DNA of 64,000 nucleotides from Astrobacterium formosum (GTDB lineage: Bacteria; Pseudomonadota; Alphaproteobacteria; Rhizobiales; Xanthobacteraceae): the NCBI GenBank assembly GCA_030848545.1, contig JAVDCA010000014.1, positions 105,611 to 169,610 on the forward strand, in the 5' to 3' direction. The position numbers and the translations under genes are program-made. The notes under the pieces are model-generated. The model did no database searches. It saw only the letters and a list, made by a program, of their open reading frames with translations, and had not been told where the DNA came from. The number at the start of each line of letters is the position of its first letter. The stretch's first letter is position 1. Below are positions 26,510 to 36,414 of the stretch, one piece after another.

Positions 26510-26662
26510 CTTGATAAACGCGCAACACGCCGCTCGGCCAAGCCGTTCGGAAACATGCCGGCACGTCGTTTCGGGCGCGATACCCGTGCTCGGTCCCCGC
26601 GGGTTCCGCGAGGCATGGTCTTGATCGCCGCGACGATGCCGGCTGTGCCGACCTCGCCAGTG

Positions 26663-27634
26663 TCACCCGAGAGTCTGGCGGAAATATGCGATGGTCCGGT
26701 CCAGGCCTTCGTCGAGCGAAGTCTTCGGAGTCCAGCCGAGGGATTTCTGCGCGAGGCTGATGTCCGGTTTCCGCTGCTTGGGATCATCGGTCGGCAGCGG
26801 AAGATGCTTGAGCTTCGACTTCGAGCCGGTCTTCTTCAAGACCATTTCGGCCAGCTCGATCATCGTGAATTCGGTCGGATTGCCGATGTTGAGCGGGCCC
26901 CTGACATCCTCCTCGCTCTCCATCATCATCACCATGGCGGAGACCAGGTCATCGACATAGCAGAACGAACGCGTCTGCAGGCCGTCGCCGAACACCGAGA
27001 TCGGTTCGCCCTTGAGGGCCTGAACGATGAAGTTGGACACCACGCGGCCGTCGTGGGGATGCATGCGCGGACCATACGTATTGAAGATTCGCACGACCTT
27101 GATCGGCAGCTTATGCTGACGGTGATAGTCGAAGAACAGGGTCTCGGCGCAACGCTTGCCTTCGTCGTAGCAGGCACGCGGCCCGATCGTGTTGACGTTC
27201 CCCCAATACGACTCGATCTGGGGATGCACCAGAGGATCGCCGTAGATCTCGCTGGTCGACGCCTGCAGGATGGGGACGCTCAACCTCTTCGCCAGTCCGA
27301 GCATGTTGATCGAGCCGTGCACGCTCACCTTGGTGGTTTGCACCGGGTCGCGCTGATAGTGGATCGGCGAAGCCGGGCAGGCGAGATTGAAGATGCCGGA
27401 CACCTGAACGTAGAGCGGAAACGTGATGTCGTGCCGCATCACTTCGAAATGCGGGTTCGAAAGCAGATGGCCGATGTTTCCGCGCGTGCCGGTGTAGAAG
27501 TTGTCCACGCACAGCACTTCGTAGCCGCGGTCGAGCAGGCGTTCGCAAATATGCGAACCGATGAAGCCCGCACCTCCGGTCACCAGGATGGTGTTGGCGT
27601 ATCTGGTCCACATGAAGCCGTTGCCGTCTGACAT
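26663..27634 (-). CDS. uxs: UDP-glucuronate decarboxylase (UDP-xylose synthase)
   Basis: Converts UDP-glucuronate to UDP-xylose with tightly bound NAD, in the cytoplasm. The 323-residue extended short-chain dehydrogenase has the dinucleotide motif GGAGFIG at residues 20-26, [34 protein letters not shown], and the catalytic Tyr156-x3-Lys160 in YDEGKR. NACPASP-like and YDEGKR segments are typical of the decarboxylase subgroup rather than 4-epimerases. It lies 78 bases downstream of UDP-glucose dehydrogenase in the same direction, so galU, ugd and this gene make a complete UDP-glucose to UDP-xylose path. This implies xylose in a product of the cluster. Confidence 0.92.
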   Translation of the reverse strand: MSDGNGFMWTRYANTILVTGGAGFIGSHICERLLDRGYEVLCVDNFYTGTRGNIGHLLSNPHFEVMRHDITFPLYVQVSGIFNLACPASPIHYQRDPVQTTKVSVHGSINMLGLAKRLSVPILQASTSEIYGDPLVHPQIESYWGNVNTIGPRACYDEGKRCAETLFFDYHRQHKLPIKVVRIFNTYGPRMHPHDGRVVSNFIVQALKGEPISVFGDGLQTRSFCYVDDLVSAMVMMMESEEDVRGPLNIGNPTEFTMIELAEMVLKKTGSKSKLKHLPLPTDDPKQRKPDISLAQKSLGWTPKTSLDEGLDRTIAYFRQTLG

Positions 27635-27712
27635 GACTGTCTCGCTATGCGCCGGAGCAGAAACACGTACGAGAGCGGAATGCTCAGCGCCAGGCGGCGC
27701 GTTGAAGCGCGG

Positions 27713-29062
27713 TCAGGCGGCGCGCCCGACATCTCCCTGCCTCTCGACGCTCGCGGCCGTGCCGCGGCCCACATCGGCATAGACGAAGCCATGTCGGATC
27801 ACGTCCTCGGCACGATAGATATTTCGCAGATCGATTAGCACCGGGTTCGCCATGACGGATTTCATGCGCGCCAGGTCCAGCGCCCGGAATGCATCCCACT
27901 CGGTCACGATGACGACCGCATGGGCGTTCCGCACGCACTCGTAGGCATCGTGGCTGTAGATCACGTCGCCGAGGAGTTCGTGCGTATTCTCCATGCCTTC
28001 CGGATCATGGGCCCGTACACACGCGCCCGCGTCCTGCAGCGCCGCTATGAGTGAGAGAGAGGGGGCATCGCGGGTGTCGTCGGTGTTGGGCTTGAAGGTC
28101 AGCCCCAGCACCGCAATGGTCTTTCCGCGCACCGAACCGCCACAGGCGGACGCGACCTTGCGGGCCATGCCGCGCTTGCGCTGGTCGTTGACGGCCGCAA
28201 CGGTCTCGACGATACGCACCGGAGCACCGTGGTCCTGCGCGAGCTTCGCGAGCGCAAGCGTATCCTTTGGAAAGCACGAACCGCCGTAGCCCGGCCCGGC
28301 ATGCAGGAACTTGGGGCCGATACGATTGTCGAGCCCCATACCGCGCGCCACGTCCTGGACGTCGGCACCAACGCGCTCGCACAGGTCGGCGATCTCGTTG
28401 ATGAAGGTGATCTTGGTCGCCAGGAAGGCATTGGCGGCGTATTTCGTGAGTTCGGCCGTCCGACGGCTGACCTGCAGGATGGGCGCGCTGTTGAGATAGA
28501 GGGGACGGTAGACTTCCGCCATGGCGGCGCGCCCGCGGTCGTCTTCCGCGCCGATCAGGATGCGATCGGGACGCTTGAAGTCACCGATGGCGGCGCCCTC
28601 GCGCAGGAACTCGGGATTCGAGACCACGGAAAAGTCGGCATCGGGCCGCAGTTCGCGAATGATGCTCTCGACGGCGTCGCCGGTACCGACTGGCACGGTC
28701 GATTTGGTGACGATGACCGTGAATCCGGACAGGTGCCGGGCGATTTCGCGGGCGGCCGCATAGACATATGTGAGATCGGCGAAGCCGTCGCCCCGGCGCG
28801 CCGGGGTTCCCACCGCGATGAAGACCACATCCGCAGCGGCAACCGCGGCGGCAAGATCACAGGCGAACGTCAATCGTCCGGCCGCCACATTGCTGGCGAC
28901 CAGTTCGGCGAGACCCGGCTCGTAAATCGGCATCTCGCCGCGTTCGAGCGCAGCGATACGATCTTCGTTCTTGTCGATGCAGTCGACCTGATGGCCGAAA
29001 TCGGCGAAACACGCCCCCGATACCAGCCCGACATAGCCCGCTCCGATCATCGCCAGCTTCAT
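27713..29062 (-). CDS. ugd: UDP-glucose 6-dehydrogenase
   Basis: Oxidises UDP-glucose to UDP-glucuronate with two NAD. The 449-residue protein has the N-terminal NAD motif IGAGYVGLVSGACFADFG, TKSTVPVGTGD, NPEFLREGAA, NAFLATKITFINE, the catalytic cysteine (about residue 263) in GPGYGGSCFPKD, and the C-terminal GLTFKPNTDDTRDAPS. I chose the ATG at 29062, eight bases after a GGGAG site; a GTG three codons earlier also exists. It is the first gene of a probable operon with uxs, the xylanase and an acyltransferase. Glucuronate can be used directly or passed to UDP-xylose. Confidence 0.95.
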   Translation of the reverse strand: MKLAMIGAGYVGLVSGACFADFGHQVDCIDKNEDRIAALERGEMPIYEPGLAELVASNVAAGRLTFACDLAAAVAAADVVFIAVGTPARRGDGFADLTYVYAAAREIARHLSGFTVIVTKSTVPVGTGDAVESIIRELRPDADFSVVSNPEFLREGAAIGDFKRPDRILIGAEDDRGRAAMAEVYRPLYLNSAPILQVSRRTAELTKYAANAFLATKITFINEIADLCERVGADVQDVARGMGLDNRIGPKFLHAGPGYGGSCFPKDTLALAKLAQDHGAPVRIVETVAAVNDQRKRGMARKVASACGGSVRGKTIAVLGLTFKPNTDDTRDAPSLSLIAALQDAGACVRAHDPEGMENTHELLGDVIYSHDAYECVRNAHAVVIVTEWDAFRALDLARMKSVMANPVLIDLRNIYRAEDVIRHGFVYADVGRGTAASVERQGDVGRAA

Positions 29063-29523
29063 GGTGCACACTCCCGATCCAGACCGGCAGTCGGGCTTCG
29101 GCGGCTATCGGAACCAGCGTTCCATCGGATATCCGCCTTGGCCGAATAAGTTTACTTAACCACCCCTATACCCTGCCGGAACGATATGTGCGCCGCAACA
29201 AACTTTTTTATGCAGAGCGTTGCAAAATTTGTGCAGCGCGAATTGGAACGAAATGGCTTCGACATAATCCTGCCATCGAGTTCCATCGAAATATTCGCCC
29301 GATTCCCGCCATTATTTCTCACCGGCCGCGTCGCTGAGCGGCGCCGGGAACTATGGCGCATACGGGCGCACCGCATCGAACTATTATAAAATGAAGACGC
29401 ATATAAGCACTATTCCGGCCAATAACCCAATAAGGTGCCCGATATACGACAATTTTATCCTTTTGCCGCATCAGTCCTTAGACGCGCGCCGATAGCGTCG
29501 CCAAAAATAACACGGGGCTGGAC
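29063..29523. other. 461-base divergent promoter region, no supported gene
   Basis: Between ugd (-) and the RTX/GH16 gene (+). It is clearly AT-richer than its surroundings, with T-rich and A-rich runs, which suits promoters and binding of AT-seeking regulators such as MucR/Ros-type proteins. A 67-residue + frame at 29186-29389 has no recognisable feature. I see no palindrome like the one at 23200. Confidence 0.45.
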
Positions 29524-32500
29524 ATGGCAAGTCAGAACAACAGTCGACCCAAGCTCATTGTGAACGGCGGAAATGCCGATGACCTGATCGCCGGGGGAGC
29601 CGGCGACGACACGCTGACAGGTGGGCTCGGTTACGACACTTTCGTCATTGAGAGCGGCGGCGGATCGGACACGATCACCGATTTCGGCGCCGGCGACCGC
29701 CTCGACATCACGGCATTTGGTTTCGGCGATTTCAGTTCCTTCGCGGCCGCCGTGCGCGCTTCGGGCACCGATACCGTGGTTTCGCTCGGCAACGGCGACA
29801 CCCTGACCCTCAAGAACGTCCAGCCGAGTGCCTTGACGCCAGCCAATGTTTCGTTGGTTGAGGCTCCGTCCGTCGCTCCGCCGGTCTCCCTGCCCGCCAC
29901 GACACTGCCAGCCGGAACGTTGCCGTTGTCAGGCACGTCCTCCTATTGGGCCACCACCACCATCGCAGGCACGACAATGCTCGGAACCACCCGCAACGAC
30001 ACCCTGACAGCAGCGATCGGCAACGTGACGCTTGAGGGCGGCCTCGGGGACGACGTCTATAACGTCTACAATCAAACGGATCATGTCATCGAGAGGGACG
30101 GCGAGGGCATCGATACGATCGTGACCTACGCTTCCTCCTATGCGTTGGCCAGCGACCAATCACTGGAAAATCTCATCCTGGCCGGCAGGAATGCGGCCTC
30201 CGGAACCGGCAACGCGCTGAACAACCTCATCAAAGGAAACGTCGCGACGAATATTCTCGACGGCGGCAAGGGCGACGACGTTCTGACCGGCAATGGCGGC
30301 ACGGACACGTTCGTCCTCGCCCGAGGGGGCGGCTTCGACACGATTACGGACTTCGTCGCCACGGGCAGCGATCGCGACACCATCCAATTGAGCGGCTTCG
30401 GCGTTTCGTCCTTTGCCGACCTGGCGACCCGGCTGACGCAAGTCGGCGCCGACACGGTCCTGTCGCTCGGCGATGGTGACGGCCTCGTACTCAAGAACGT
30501 CGCACTCGCCGACCTGACGGCGAACAATTTCAAACTGGTCTTCGACGGCACGAGCGCCGCCGACACCATCACGGGCGGCAGCGGCGACGACATCCTCGCC
30601 GGCGCCCGCGGCCGCGACACCTTCGTGATTTCCAAGGGCGCCGGGTCCGATACCATCACCGGCTTCGTATCCGGATCCGGCGGCGACTACCTGAAGTTCG
30701 CCAATTACGGCTTCACGAATTTGGCGACTTTCCTGGCGGCTTGCACCCAGGTCGGCGCCGACACGGTCGTCGACCTCGGCCATGGCGAGACGTTGACGCT
30801 GAAGAACGTCATGGCGTCCAGACTGATCGCCGCCAATGTGGTTTTCGCCAATGACATGAGTGATGTGACGGTGCAGATCGTGACGCCACCGTCCGGCGCC
30901 CCGACCCATTGGTACTCCACCAATGTCGCCGGAAACGCCCTCACCGGCACCAGCGGCAATGACCAGATGTCCGCCGGCGCCGCCAACGTGACCCTGACGG
31001 GCGGCACCGGCGATGACATCTACATCGTCGCCGACGCCACGACCACCAAAGTGGTCGAGAGGGCCGGCGAAGGCATCGACACCATCCAGACCTGGTACTC
31101 CTACGCGCTGCCGACGGATCAGTCGATCGAGAACCTGACCCTGATGGGAACCGGAAATATCAACGCGACCGGCAACGCGCTCGACAATCTCGTCACCGGC
31201 AACAACGCCGGCAACGTCATCACCGGCGGACTGGGAAGCGACACGTTCACGGGCGGCGGCGGCAGCGACACATTCCTCGTGGTCAAGGGAACCGGAGCCA
31301 AGACGATCACCGACTTCGCAACTTCCGGCAGCGCGGCGGACGTTATTCGGCTCGACGGCTTCGACTGGGCGAGCTTCGAGGCCCTCAAGGCCCAGATGGT
31401 GCAGATCGGCTCTGACGTTGCCGTGTGGCTCGGCAGCAATGACTCCCTCCTCCTCAAGAACCTCCAGCTCTCCAGCCTGACGGCGGCCAATTTCAGCTTC
31501 GTGCGTACCGCCGACGCCCTCCTCGGTACGGCCGCGGCCGACACGCTCAACGGCGGCGACGGCAATGACATCCTCTATGGCGGCGCCGGCCGGGACGCCT
31601 TCGTGATCGATCGCAACAACGGCTCCGATACCATCGTGGATTTCGCCACCGGACCCAATGGCGACTTCCTCGATCTTCGCCATTACGCTTTCACGACCTT
31701 CTCCTCCTTGAAGGAGGCGATGACGCAGACCGGCAGCGACGTCGTCATCTGCCTGTCGGATGCCGAGACATTGACGCTCAAGAACGTCCGTCTCGCCGAC
31801 ATCGTGCCCGGCAATGTCGTCCTCGAACTCGACCTGCCGACCACCAGGGGAACCAACAAGACGTTCTCGACCACGACGGAAGGGGCAACCCTGACCGGCT
31901 CGAGCGGCAACGACTACCTGCTCGCCAGCGCCGGCCATGTGGTGAGTGTCGGCGGCAGCGGCGACGACAATTATTGCGTCCGGGACCAGAGCGACACGGT
32001 GATCGAGAAGCCCGGCGAAGGCATCGACACGGTGCTGACCGGCGGCTACGGCTACCAGCTCTCCGACGATCAGTCGATCGAGAACGTCACTTTGCTCGGC
32101 AGCAGCGACACCTTCGCGGTCGGCAACAAGCTCGACAACATCGTCACCGGCAACAGCGGCAACAACACCCTCAACGGCGCCGGCGGCAACGACATCCTGA
32201 CCGGCGGCACGGGCGCCGACGTGTTCGTGTTCGCGAAGGGATCGGGGTCGGACCTCATCACCGACTTCTCCGCCGCCCAGCACGACCAGATCCGACTGGA
32301 CGGCTTCGATTTCCGCAGCTTCGCGGACATCGCCTCCTCCATGGCCCAGGTCGGCGCCAACGTGGTGATTTCGTTGCCCGAGGGCCAGAGCCTCGTGCTG
32401 CAGAATACGAAGCTCGCCGATCTCGATGCCGGGAATTTCCTGTTCGACGTCGACAAGTCGCACTTGGTGCAGACGTTCAATGACGACTTCGATACGTTGT

Positions 32501-34449
32501 CGTTGTACCGCGGCGCGTCCGGGACCTGGCTCACCCGCTACGAATGGGGCGGCACCACCGCCTACACGCTGACCTCCAATGGCGAAAAGCAGATCTATAC
32601 CGATCCGTATTTCCGCGGGCTGCCCGGCACGCAGGCGGACACCAGCCTCGGCCTCGATCCGTTTTCGATCGCCGATGGTCACTTGACCATCACGGCCGCG
32701 CCGACCCCGGCCGCGGCTGCCGCTTATACGGGCGGGTACGCCTTCACATCCGGCATGCTCACGTCGGCGGGTTCGTTCGCCCAGACCTACGGCTATTTCG
32801 AGATCACCGCCGATCTGCCCGAGGGCCACGGGGTATGGCCGGCCTTCTGGCTGCTGCGCGCCGACAATGTGTGGCCGCCCGAAATCGACATCATGGAGGC
32901 ATTCGGCGACGAGAACACCATGATCCATTCCGGCGTCTGGTTCGACAAGACACCGACCCAGAACGGCAACTGGGAATCGACCGGCGACCTTGCCGGCGAG
33001 CACACGTTCGCCTGCGAGTGGACCCCCTACAAGATCACCTTCTTCGTCGACGGCCACCAGACCGCGAGCTACGCCACCCCGACCGACATGAACTCGGAAA
33101 TGTTCATGGTGATCAACCTCGCCATGGGGGGGAACTGGGTCGGCAATCCGGCCGCGGATGCGACTGCGCATTTCACCATCGATTCGGTGCGCGCCTATCA
33201 GCTCACCGACTATACGCTCGAGCACTACAAGCTGTTGACCAGCGCGGCCCCGACCACGACCCTCATGGGTACCGCCGGAAACGACAGCATCACCGGCACG
33301 AGCGGCGCCGACCTCCTCGACGGCCAGGGCGGCCTCGACGCCCTCGCCGGCGGGCTCGGCGATGATACCTATCGGGTGTCCACCGCCGGAACGACGGTCA
33401 CGGAAGCCTTCAATGCCGGGATCGATACGGTCGCATCCTCGGTCTCCTTCACGCTCGGGGCCAATCTCGAAAACCTGATCCTGACCGGCAACGCCGACGC
33501 GAGTGCCACCGGCAACGGGCTTTCGAACATTATCACCGGCAATGCCGGCGACAATGTCATAGCCGGCGGCGACGGCAACGACATCCTGACGGGCGACGGC
33601 GGTCACGACACCTTCGTGCTCGCCCGCGGCGACGGTTCCGACATCATCACCGACTTCGAGGCCGGCACCGGCGCCGGCGATGTCGCCCAGCTCACCGGTT
33701 ATGCGTTCTCGTCCTTCGCCGATGTGCATGCGGCCATGTCGCAACACGGCGACGACGTCTATCTCGACCTCGGCAATTGGGAGACGCTGGTCTTCCGCGA
33801 TCACACGATCGGCGATTTTTCGGCCGACGATTTCGCCCTGCCGGGCGATCCTCCCCTGAGCGCCGGATACGTCTCCTATGAAACCGGAACCGCCGGCAAC
33901 GACACCATGGTGGGCACCGGCTCCGGCAACTACCTGGATGGCAAAGGCGGCAACGACATCCTCATGGGCGGCCGCGGCGACGACACCTACAAGGCCTATG
34001 CGGGCGGCACGACGACCGTCATCGAGAACGCTGGCCAGGGTGTCGACACGGTCGAGAGCCTGACCTCATACGCTCTGCCCGACAATGTCGAGAATCTGCG
34101 GCTGATGACCTGGAACATCGCCGGCACCGGCAACGACCTCGCCAACCGGATCTGGGGGCATGGCGGCAGCGAGACGCTGAACGGCAAAGACGGCGAGGAC
34201 TGGCTGTTCGGGGGCGGCGGCAACGACATCTTCGTCTACGAGAAGAACTCGGGGCTCGACACCATCGCGGACTTCCATGTCAGCACCGGCTCGGGCGAGC
34301 ACGACCTTTTGAAGCTTCAAGGATATGGCCAGGACGCCACCCTGACCAATGACGGTGACATGTGGACGGTCCATTACGCCGGCGGCGAGGACCATTTCCA
34401 GGTCGTCGGCGTCACCCATCTCGGCGCATCCGACTATCTGTTGAGCTGA
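29524..34449 (+). CDS. Giant RTX-repeat protein with an internal GH16 glycanase domain (ExsH/PlyA-like)
   Basis: A 1641-residue secreted glycanase without a signal peptide. Residues 1-975 and 1245-1641 are built of calcium-binding GGxGxD nonapeptides alternating with a ~55-residue unit (G-[FY]-x-F-x-S-F...L-x-LKN...L-x-A-x-NF) that occurs seven times, six before and one after the catalytic domain. The GH16 domain spans about 979-1236; its catalytic signature EIDIMEAFG places the nucleophile at Glu1120 and acid/base at Glu1125. GH16 enzymes cut beta-1,3/1,4-glucans; rhizobial ExsH and ExoK cut succinoglycan. Export is probably by the PrsD/PrsE-like type I system encoded at 38555-41637. It may trim the nascent surface polysaccharide. 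Unlike ExsH, the GH16 domain is internal and the protein far longer. Confidence 0.93.
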   Translation: MASQNNSRPKLIVNGGNADDLIAGGAGDDTLTGGLGYDTFVIESGGGSDTITDFGAGDRLDITAFGFGDFSSFAAAVRASGTDTVVSLGNGDTLTLKNVQPSALTPANVSLVEAPSVAPPVSLPATTLPAGTLPLSGTSSYWATTTIAGTTMLGTTRNDTLTAAIGNVTLEGGLGDDVYNVYNQTDHVIERDGEGIDTIVTYASSYALASDQSLENLILAGRNAASGTGNALNNLIKGNVATNILDGGKGDDVLTGNGGTDTFVLARGGGFDTITDFVATGSDRDTIQLSGFGVSSFADLATRLTQVGADTVLSLGDGDGLVLKNVALADLTANNFKLVFDGTSAADTITGGSGDDILAGARGRDTFVISKGAGSDTITGFVSGSGGDYLKFANYGFTNLATFLAACTQVGADTVVDLGHGETLTLKNVMASRLIAANVVFANDMSDVTVQIVTPPSGAPTHWYSTNVAGNALTGTSGNDQMSAGAANVTLTGGTGDDIYIVADATTTKVVERAGEGIDTIQTWYSYALPTDQSIENLTLMGTGNINATGNALDNLVTGNNAGNVITGGLGSDTFTGGGGSDTFLVVKGTGAKTITDFATSGSAADVIRLDGFDWASFEALKAQMVQIGSDVAVWLGSNDSLLLKNLQLSSLTAANFSFVRTADALLGTAAADTLNGGDGNDILYGGAGRDAFVIDRNNGSDTIVDFATGPNGDFLDLRHYAFTTFSSLKEAMTQTGSDVVICLSDAETLTLKNVRLADIVPGNVVLELDLPTTRGTNKTFSTTTEGATLTGSSGNDYLLASAGHVVSVGGSGDDNYCVRDQSDTVIEKPGEGIDTVLTGGYGYQLSDDQSIENVTLLGSSDTFAVGNKLDNIVTGNSGNNTLNGAGGNDILTGGTGADVFVFAKGSGSDLITDFSAAQHDQIRLDGFDFRSFADIASSMAQVGANVVISLPEGQSLVLQNTKLADLDAGNFLFDVDKSHLVQTFNDDFDTLSLYRGASGTWLTRYEWGGTTAYTLTSNGEKQIYTDPYFRGLPGTQADTSLGLDPFSIADGHLTITAAPTPAAAAAYTGGYAFTSGMLTSAGSFAQTYGYFEITADLPEGHGVWPAFWLLRADNVWPPEIDIMEAFGDENTMIHSGVWFDKTPTQNGNWESTGDLAGEHTFACEWTPYKITFFVDGHQTASYATPTDMNSEMFMVINLAMGGNWVGNPAADATAHFTIDSVRAYQLTDYTLEHYKLLTSAAPTTTLMGTAGNDSITGTSGADLLDGQGGLDALAGGLGDDTYRVSTAGTTVTEAFNAGIDTVASSVSFTLGANLENLILTGNADASATGNGLSNIITGNAGDNVIAGGDGNDILTGDGGHDTFVLARGDGSDIITDFEAGTGAGDVAQLTGYAFSSFADVHAAMSQHGDDVYLDLGNWETLVFRDHTIGDFSADDFALPGDPPLSAGYVSYETGTAGNDTMVGTGSGNYLDGKGGNDILMGGRGDDTYKAYAGGTTTVIENAGQGVDTVESLTSYALPDNVENLRLMTWNIAGTGNDLANRIWGHGGSETLNGKDGEDWLFGGGGNDIFVYEKNSGLDTIADFHVSTGSGEHDLLKLQGYGQDATLTNDGDMWTVHYAGGEDHFQVVGVTHLGASDYLLS

Positions 34450-34759
34450 TCGCCACGCGTCCGTGCGGCGGCCCCCCCTGGCCGCCGCGCGGATCGCGAA
34501 AGTCAAAGGCTTTGATCTGCGGCAAGAATTTCTTGCGGCCGGTCGTGTAGAAGAAAGTCGCCGAACGACGAATGGAACTCGTCCGATGACGACGCTGACC
34601 TTACTGGGGATTGCCCATTTGTTGTGCTTCGCCGCCCTTTTTGAGCAGGCGATCCGCGCACCCGTGATTGAATTCGAGGATTAGGGCAGGCCGAAGCCGG
34701 GACCGCGGCCACCACAGGTCCGCCACGCCTTCAGGAAGAACCGCCACATCCTGCGCAGG
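34450..34759. other. 310-base gap with no supported gene
   Basis: Between the end of the RTX/GH16 gene and the convergent VanZ-like gene. It begins with a strong hairpin (34465-34488). A 73-residue + frame at 34463 starts inside the hairpin and is not convincing. Confidence 0.5.
34465..34488 (+). terminator. Hairpin after the RTX/GH16 gene
   Basis: A perfect nine-base inverted repeat, GCGGCGGCC and GGCCGCCGC, with a six-base CCCCCT loop, starts 16 bases beyond the stop codon. No U run follows. It is a probable terminator or 3' end stabiliser. Confidence 0.6.
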
Positions 34760-35206
34760 TTATTGCGCCGACTGCGTAACCCGCCGGCGACGGATCGCGT
34801 AGAGCTTGAGCCCGCACACCGCCAGGACGCCGGCCACCACGGCGGCCGCGTCGACCACGAAATCCAGCACGCGCGCATGGCGGCTCGACAGCGGAATTTG
34901 CATGAGTTCGATCAGCAGCGCGAAGGCGATCCCGCCCGCTGCGAGCCGCATGGCTGACCATTTGTGTGTCAGGGCCAGCAGTCCCCCGGCGCCGAGAAAC
35001 GCGACGAAGTGTTCCAGATCGTGCGGCAGACCCGTGTCGGGGCGTTCCGCCGCCGGCACGGCCGTCAGCATCACAAGCCCCACCACCCAGGTCCAGGCCG
35101 CCATGCGCAATGCCCGCAGGACAACACCGTTGCCGCGGACGCCCGCGAATGCGCCCGCCGCATTTATGTCACCATCACCCTGGCTAGTATCGTCTTGCCG
35201 GATCAT
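34760..35206 (-). CDS. VanZ-like membrane protein, copy 1
   Basis: A 148-residue protein with four hydrophobic helices: AAWTWVVGLVMLTAVPA, LEHFVAFLGAGGLLALTH, LAAGGIAFALLIELMQI and VVDAAAVVAGVLAVCGL. The DLEHFVAF and LIELMQIPLSSRHARVLDFVVDAAA segments (shown as landmarks) carry the H-x-x-A/E-x-x-Q...R-x-x-x-x-D pattern of the VanZ/YfiM family. Its general function is unknown; VanZ itself lowers teicoplanin binding. The ATG at 35206 has a GAGG ribosome site. It is divergent from the WecG-type gene. A second VanZ-like protein lies at 43300-43692, so the family recurs with this polysaccharide locus. Confidence 0.8.
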   Translation of the reverse strand: MIRQDDTSQGDGDINAAGAFAGVRGNGVVLRALRMAAWTWVVGLVMLTAVPAAERPDTGLPHDLEHFVAFLGAGGLLALTHKWSAMRLAAGGIAFALLIELMQIPLSSRHARVLDFVVDAAAVVAGVLAVCGLKLYAIRRRRVTQSAQ

Positions 35207-35262
35207 GCGACGCGCCTCACCCCCTTGTCCTGCCCAACTCACGATGACAGGCATAGCGCATC

Positions 35263-36057
35263 ATGACGAGCTCCCCAAACGTCTATGAACCAGAACCCTT
35301 GCGCGAAATTCGTGCACTGGACCTGCGATTTCACCCGCTCACCAAGACCGAGCTCCTCGACGAGCTCTTCCGGCCGCGCCCGCGCGAGGCCGGCCCGCTC
35401 ATCCTGGCCGGCGCCAATCTGCACGGCCTCTACGTCAATCACATCGACCCTGAATACGACCGATTGCTGCAAGAACCGCGCACGATCGTCATCGTCGACG
35501 GCATGCCGATCGTGTTCATGCTGAGGGCTCTGGGGCATCGGGTCGAGCGCAGTCACCGCACCACCTGGGTCGACTGGTTCGAGGACGCGCTCGCGCGGGC
35601 GGCGCGTGAAGGCAAGTCGGTCTTCATTCTCGGTCACACCCAGGAGATGCTGGACCAGGGTCTCGCCAAGGCGCGGCGAACCTGGCCGCAATTGCACATC
35701 GCCGGCCGGAACGGCTTCTTCAGTATCGAACGGGATTCGCCCGCCGCTGCCGCAGTCGTCGATGAAATCAACGCGTTCGCGCCTGACCTCCTCATCGTCG
35801 GCATGGGCATGCCGCGTCAGGAGGCGTTCGTCTATCGCTTCGGCGCTCGCATCGACGCCAGGGTCATCGGACTCGGCGGCGCCGCCTTCGCGTATTACGC
35901 CGGCTTCGAGCGCACGCCGCCGCGCTGGATGGGACGCTGGGGTCTGGAGTGGCTGTACCGCCTGCTCGTCGATCCGAAGCGGCTGGCGTTCCGTTATCTC
36001 GTCGAGCCGTTCGCCCTCGCCTTCTTCCTGGGCCGGCGCATGCTGCGGGAACGCTGA
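35263..36057 (+). CDS. WecG/TagA/CpsF family glycosyltransferase (GT26)
   Basis: A 264-residue glycosyltransferase. Family landmarks are ILAGANLHGLYVN, VDGMPIVFMLRALGH, SVFILGHTQEMLDQ, PDLLIVGMGMPRQEAFVYRF and PPRWMGRWGLEWLYRLL. The family transfers N-acetylmannosamine, ManNAcA or glucose onto lipid-linked intermediates such as undecaprenyl-PP-GlcNAc, or completes exopolysaccharide repeat units as GumM does with glucuronate. It has no full membrane helix, but the C terminus (LVEPFALAFFLGRRML) is amphipathic and may bind the membrane. UDP-glucuronate is made in the cluster, so a GumM-like role is possible but unproven. Confidence 0.9.
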   Translation: MTSSPNVYEPEPLREIRALDLRFHPLTKTELLDELFRPRPREAGPLILAGANLHGLYVNHIDPEYDRLLQEPRTIVIVDGMPIVFMLRALGHRVERSHRTTWVDWFEDALARAAREGKSVFILGHTQEMLDQGLAKARRTWPQLHIAGRNGFFSIERDSPAAAAVVDEINAFAPDLLIVGMGMPRQEAFVYRFGARIDARVIGLGGAAFAYYAGFERTPPRWMGRWGLEWLYRLLVDPKRLAFRYLVEPFALAFFLGRRMLRER

Positions 36058-36084
36058 CGCGACGAAGCGCGGCGTCTATTATGT

Positions 36085-36297
36085 TCAGGCGCCGTCGCGG
36101 GGCGTATCGTGTCGCCATTGCGCCGCCAGACGCGAGATGACCGAGCGCATGAGGACATCCGGAACCTTGATGCGGGTATGGCCGTCGCGGCTGCGCCGTC
36201 GCGGCCACTGCTGTGCCACGACCTCGAGGCGGGCCTCCTGCGGCGAACAACCGCGGAACTCACCCAGTTCATCGTAAGTCAGCCAGACTTGGGGCAT
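36085..36297 (-). CDS. Small conserved protein, unknown (helix-turn-helix-like)
   Basis: A 70-residue protein opening MPQVWLTYDELGEFRGCSPQEAR, then VVAQQWPRRRSRDGHTRIKVP and a short C-terminal helix (given here as landmarks VWLTYDELGEF and RRRSRDGHTRIKVP). Short alphaproteobacterial proteins with a W-TYDE...RRRSRDG-TR-K pattern are, from memory, widespread and uncharacterised; the helix-turn-helix followed by basic strand resembles a small DNA-binding or excisionase-like fold. It is the last gene of the long - strand run, convergent with the WecG-type gene with 27 bases between. Confidence 0.65.
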   Translation of the reverse strand: MPQVWLTYDELGEFRGCSPQEARLEVVAQQWPRRRSRDGHTRIKVPDVLMRSVISRLAAQWRHDTPRDGA

Positions 36298-36414
36298 TGC
36301 CGTCCTCCTGCTCGCGCGTGCGCCGGCGGCAAGACGCTACCTCAGGAAGTGCAAAGACTTGGTTGGCGAAACTGGTTACGAAGACCCGAAGCAATCCGGC
36401 GCCTGATCCGGTTG

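Noticed and set aside
29186..29389. A 67-codon + frame in the ugd-RTX promoter gap
   Set aside because: No ribosome site, signal or domain; the region is better explained as a divergent promoter.
30160..33804. A 1214-codon open frame antisense to the RTX/GH16 gene
   Set aside because: It mirrors the repeated GC-rich codons of the RTX gene, has no domain or ribosome site, and the + strand protein is unambiguous.
34463..34684. A 73-codon + frame after the RTX/GH16 gene
   Set aside because: It starts within the terminator hairpin; a hydrophobic C-terminal patch alone is not enough to support a gene.
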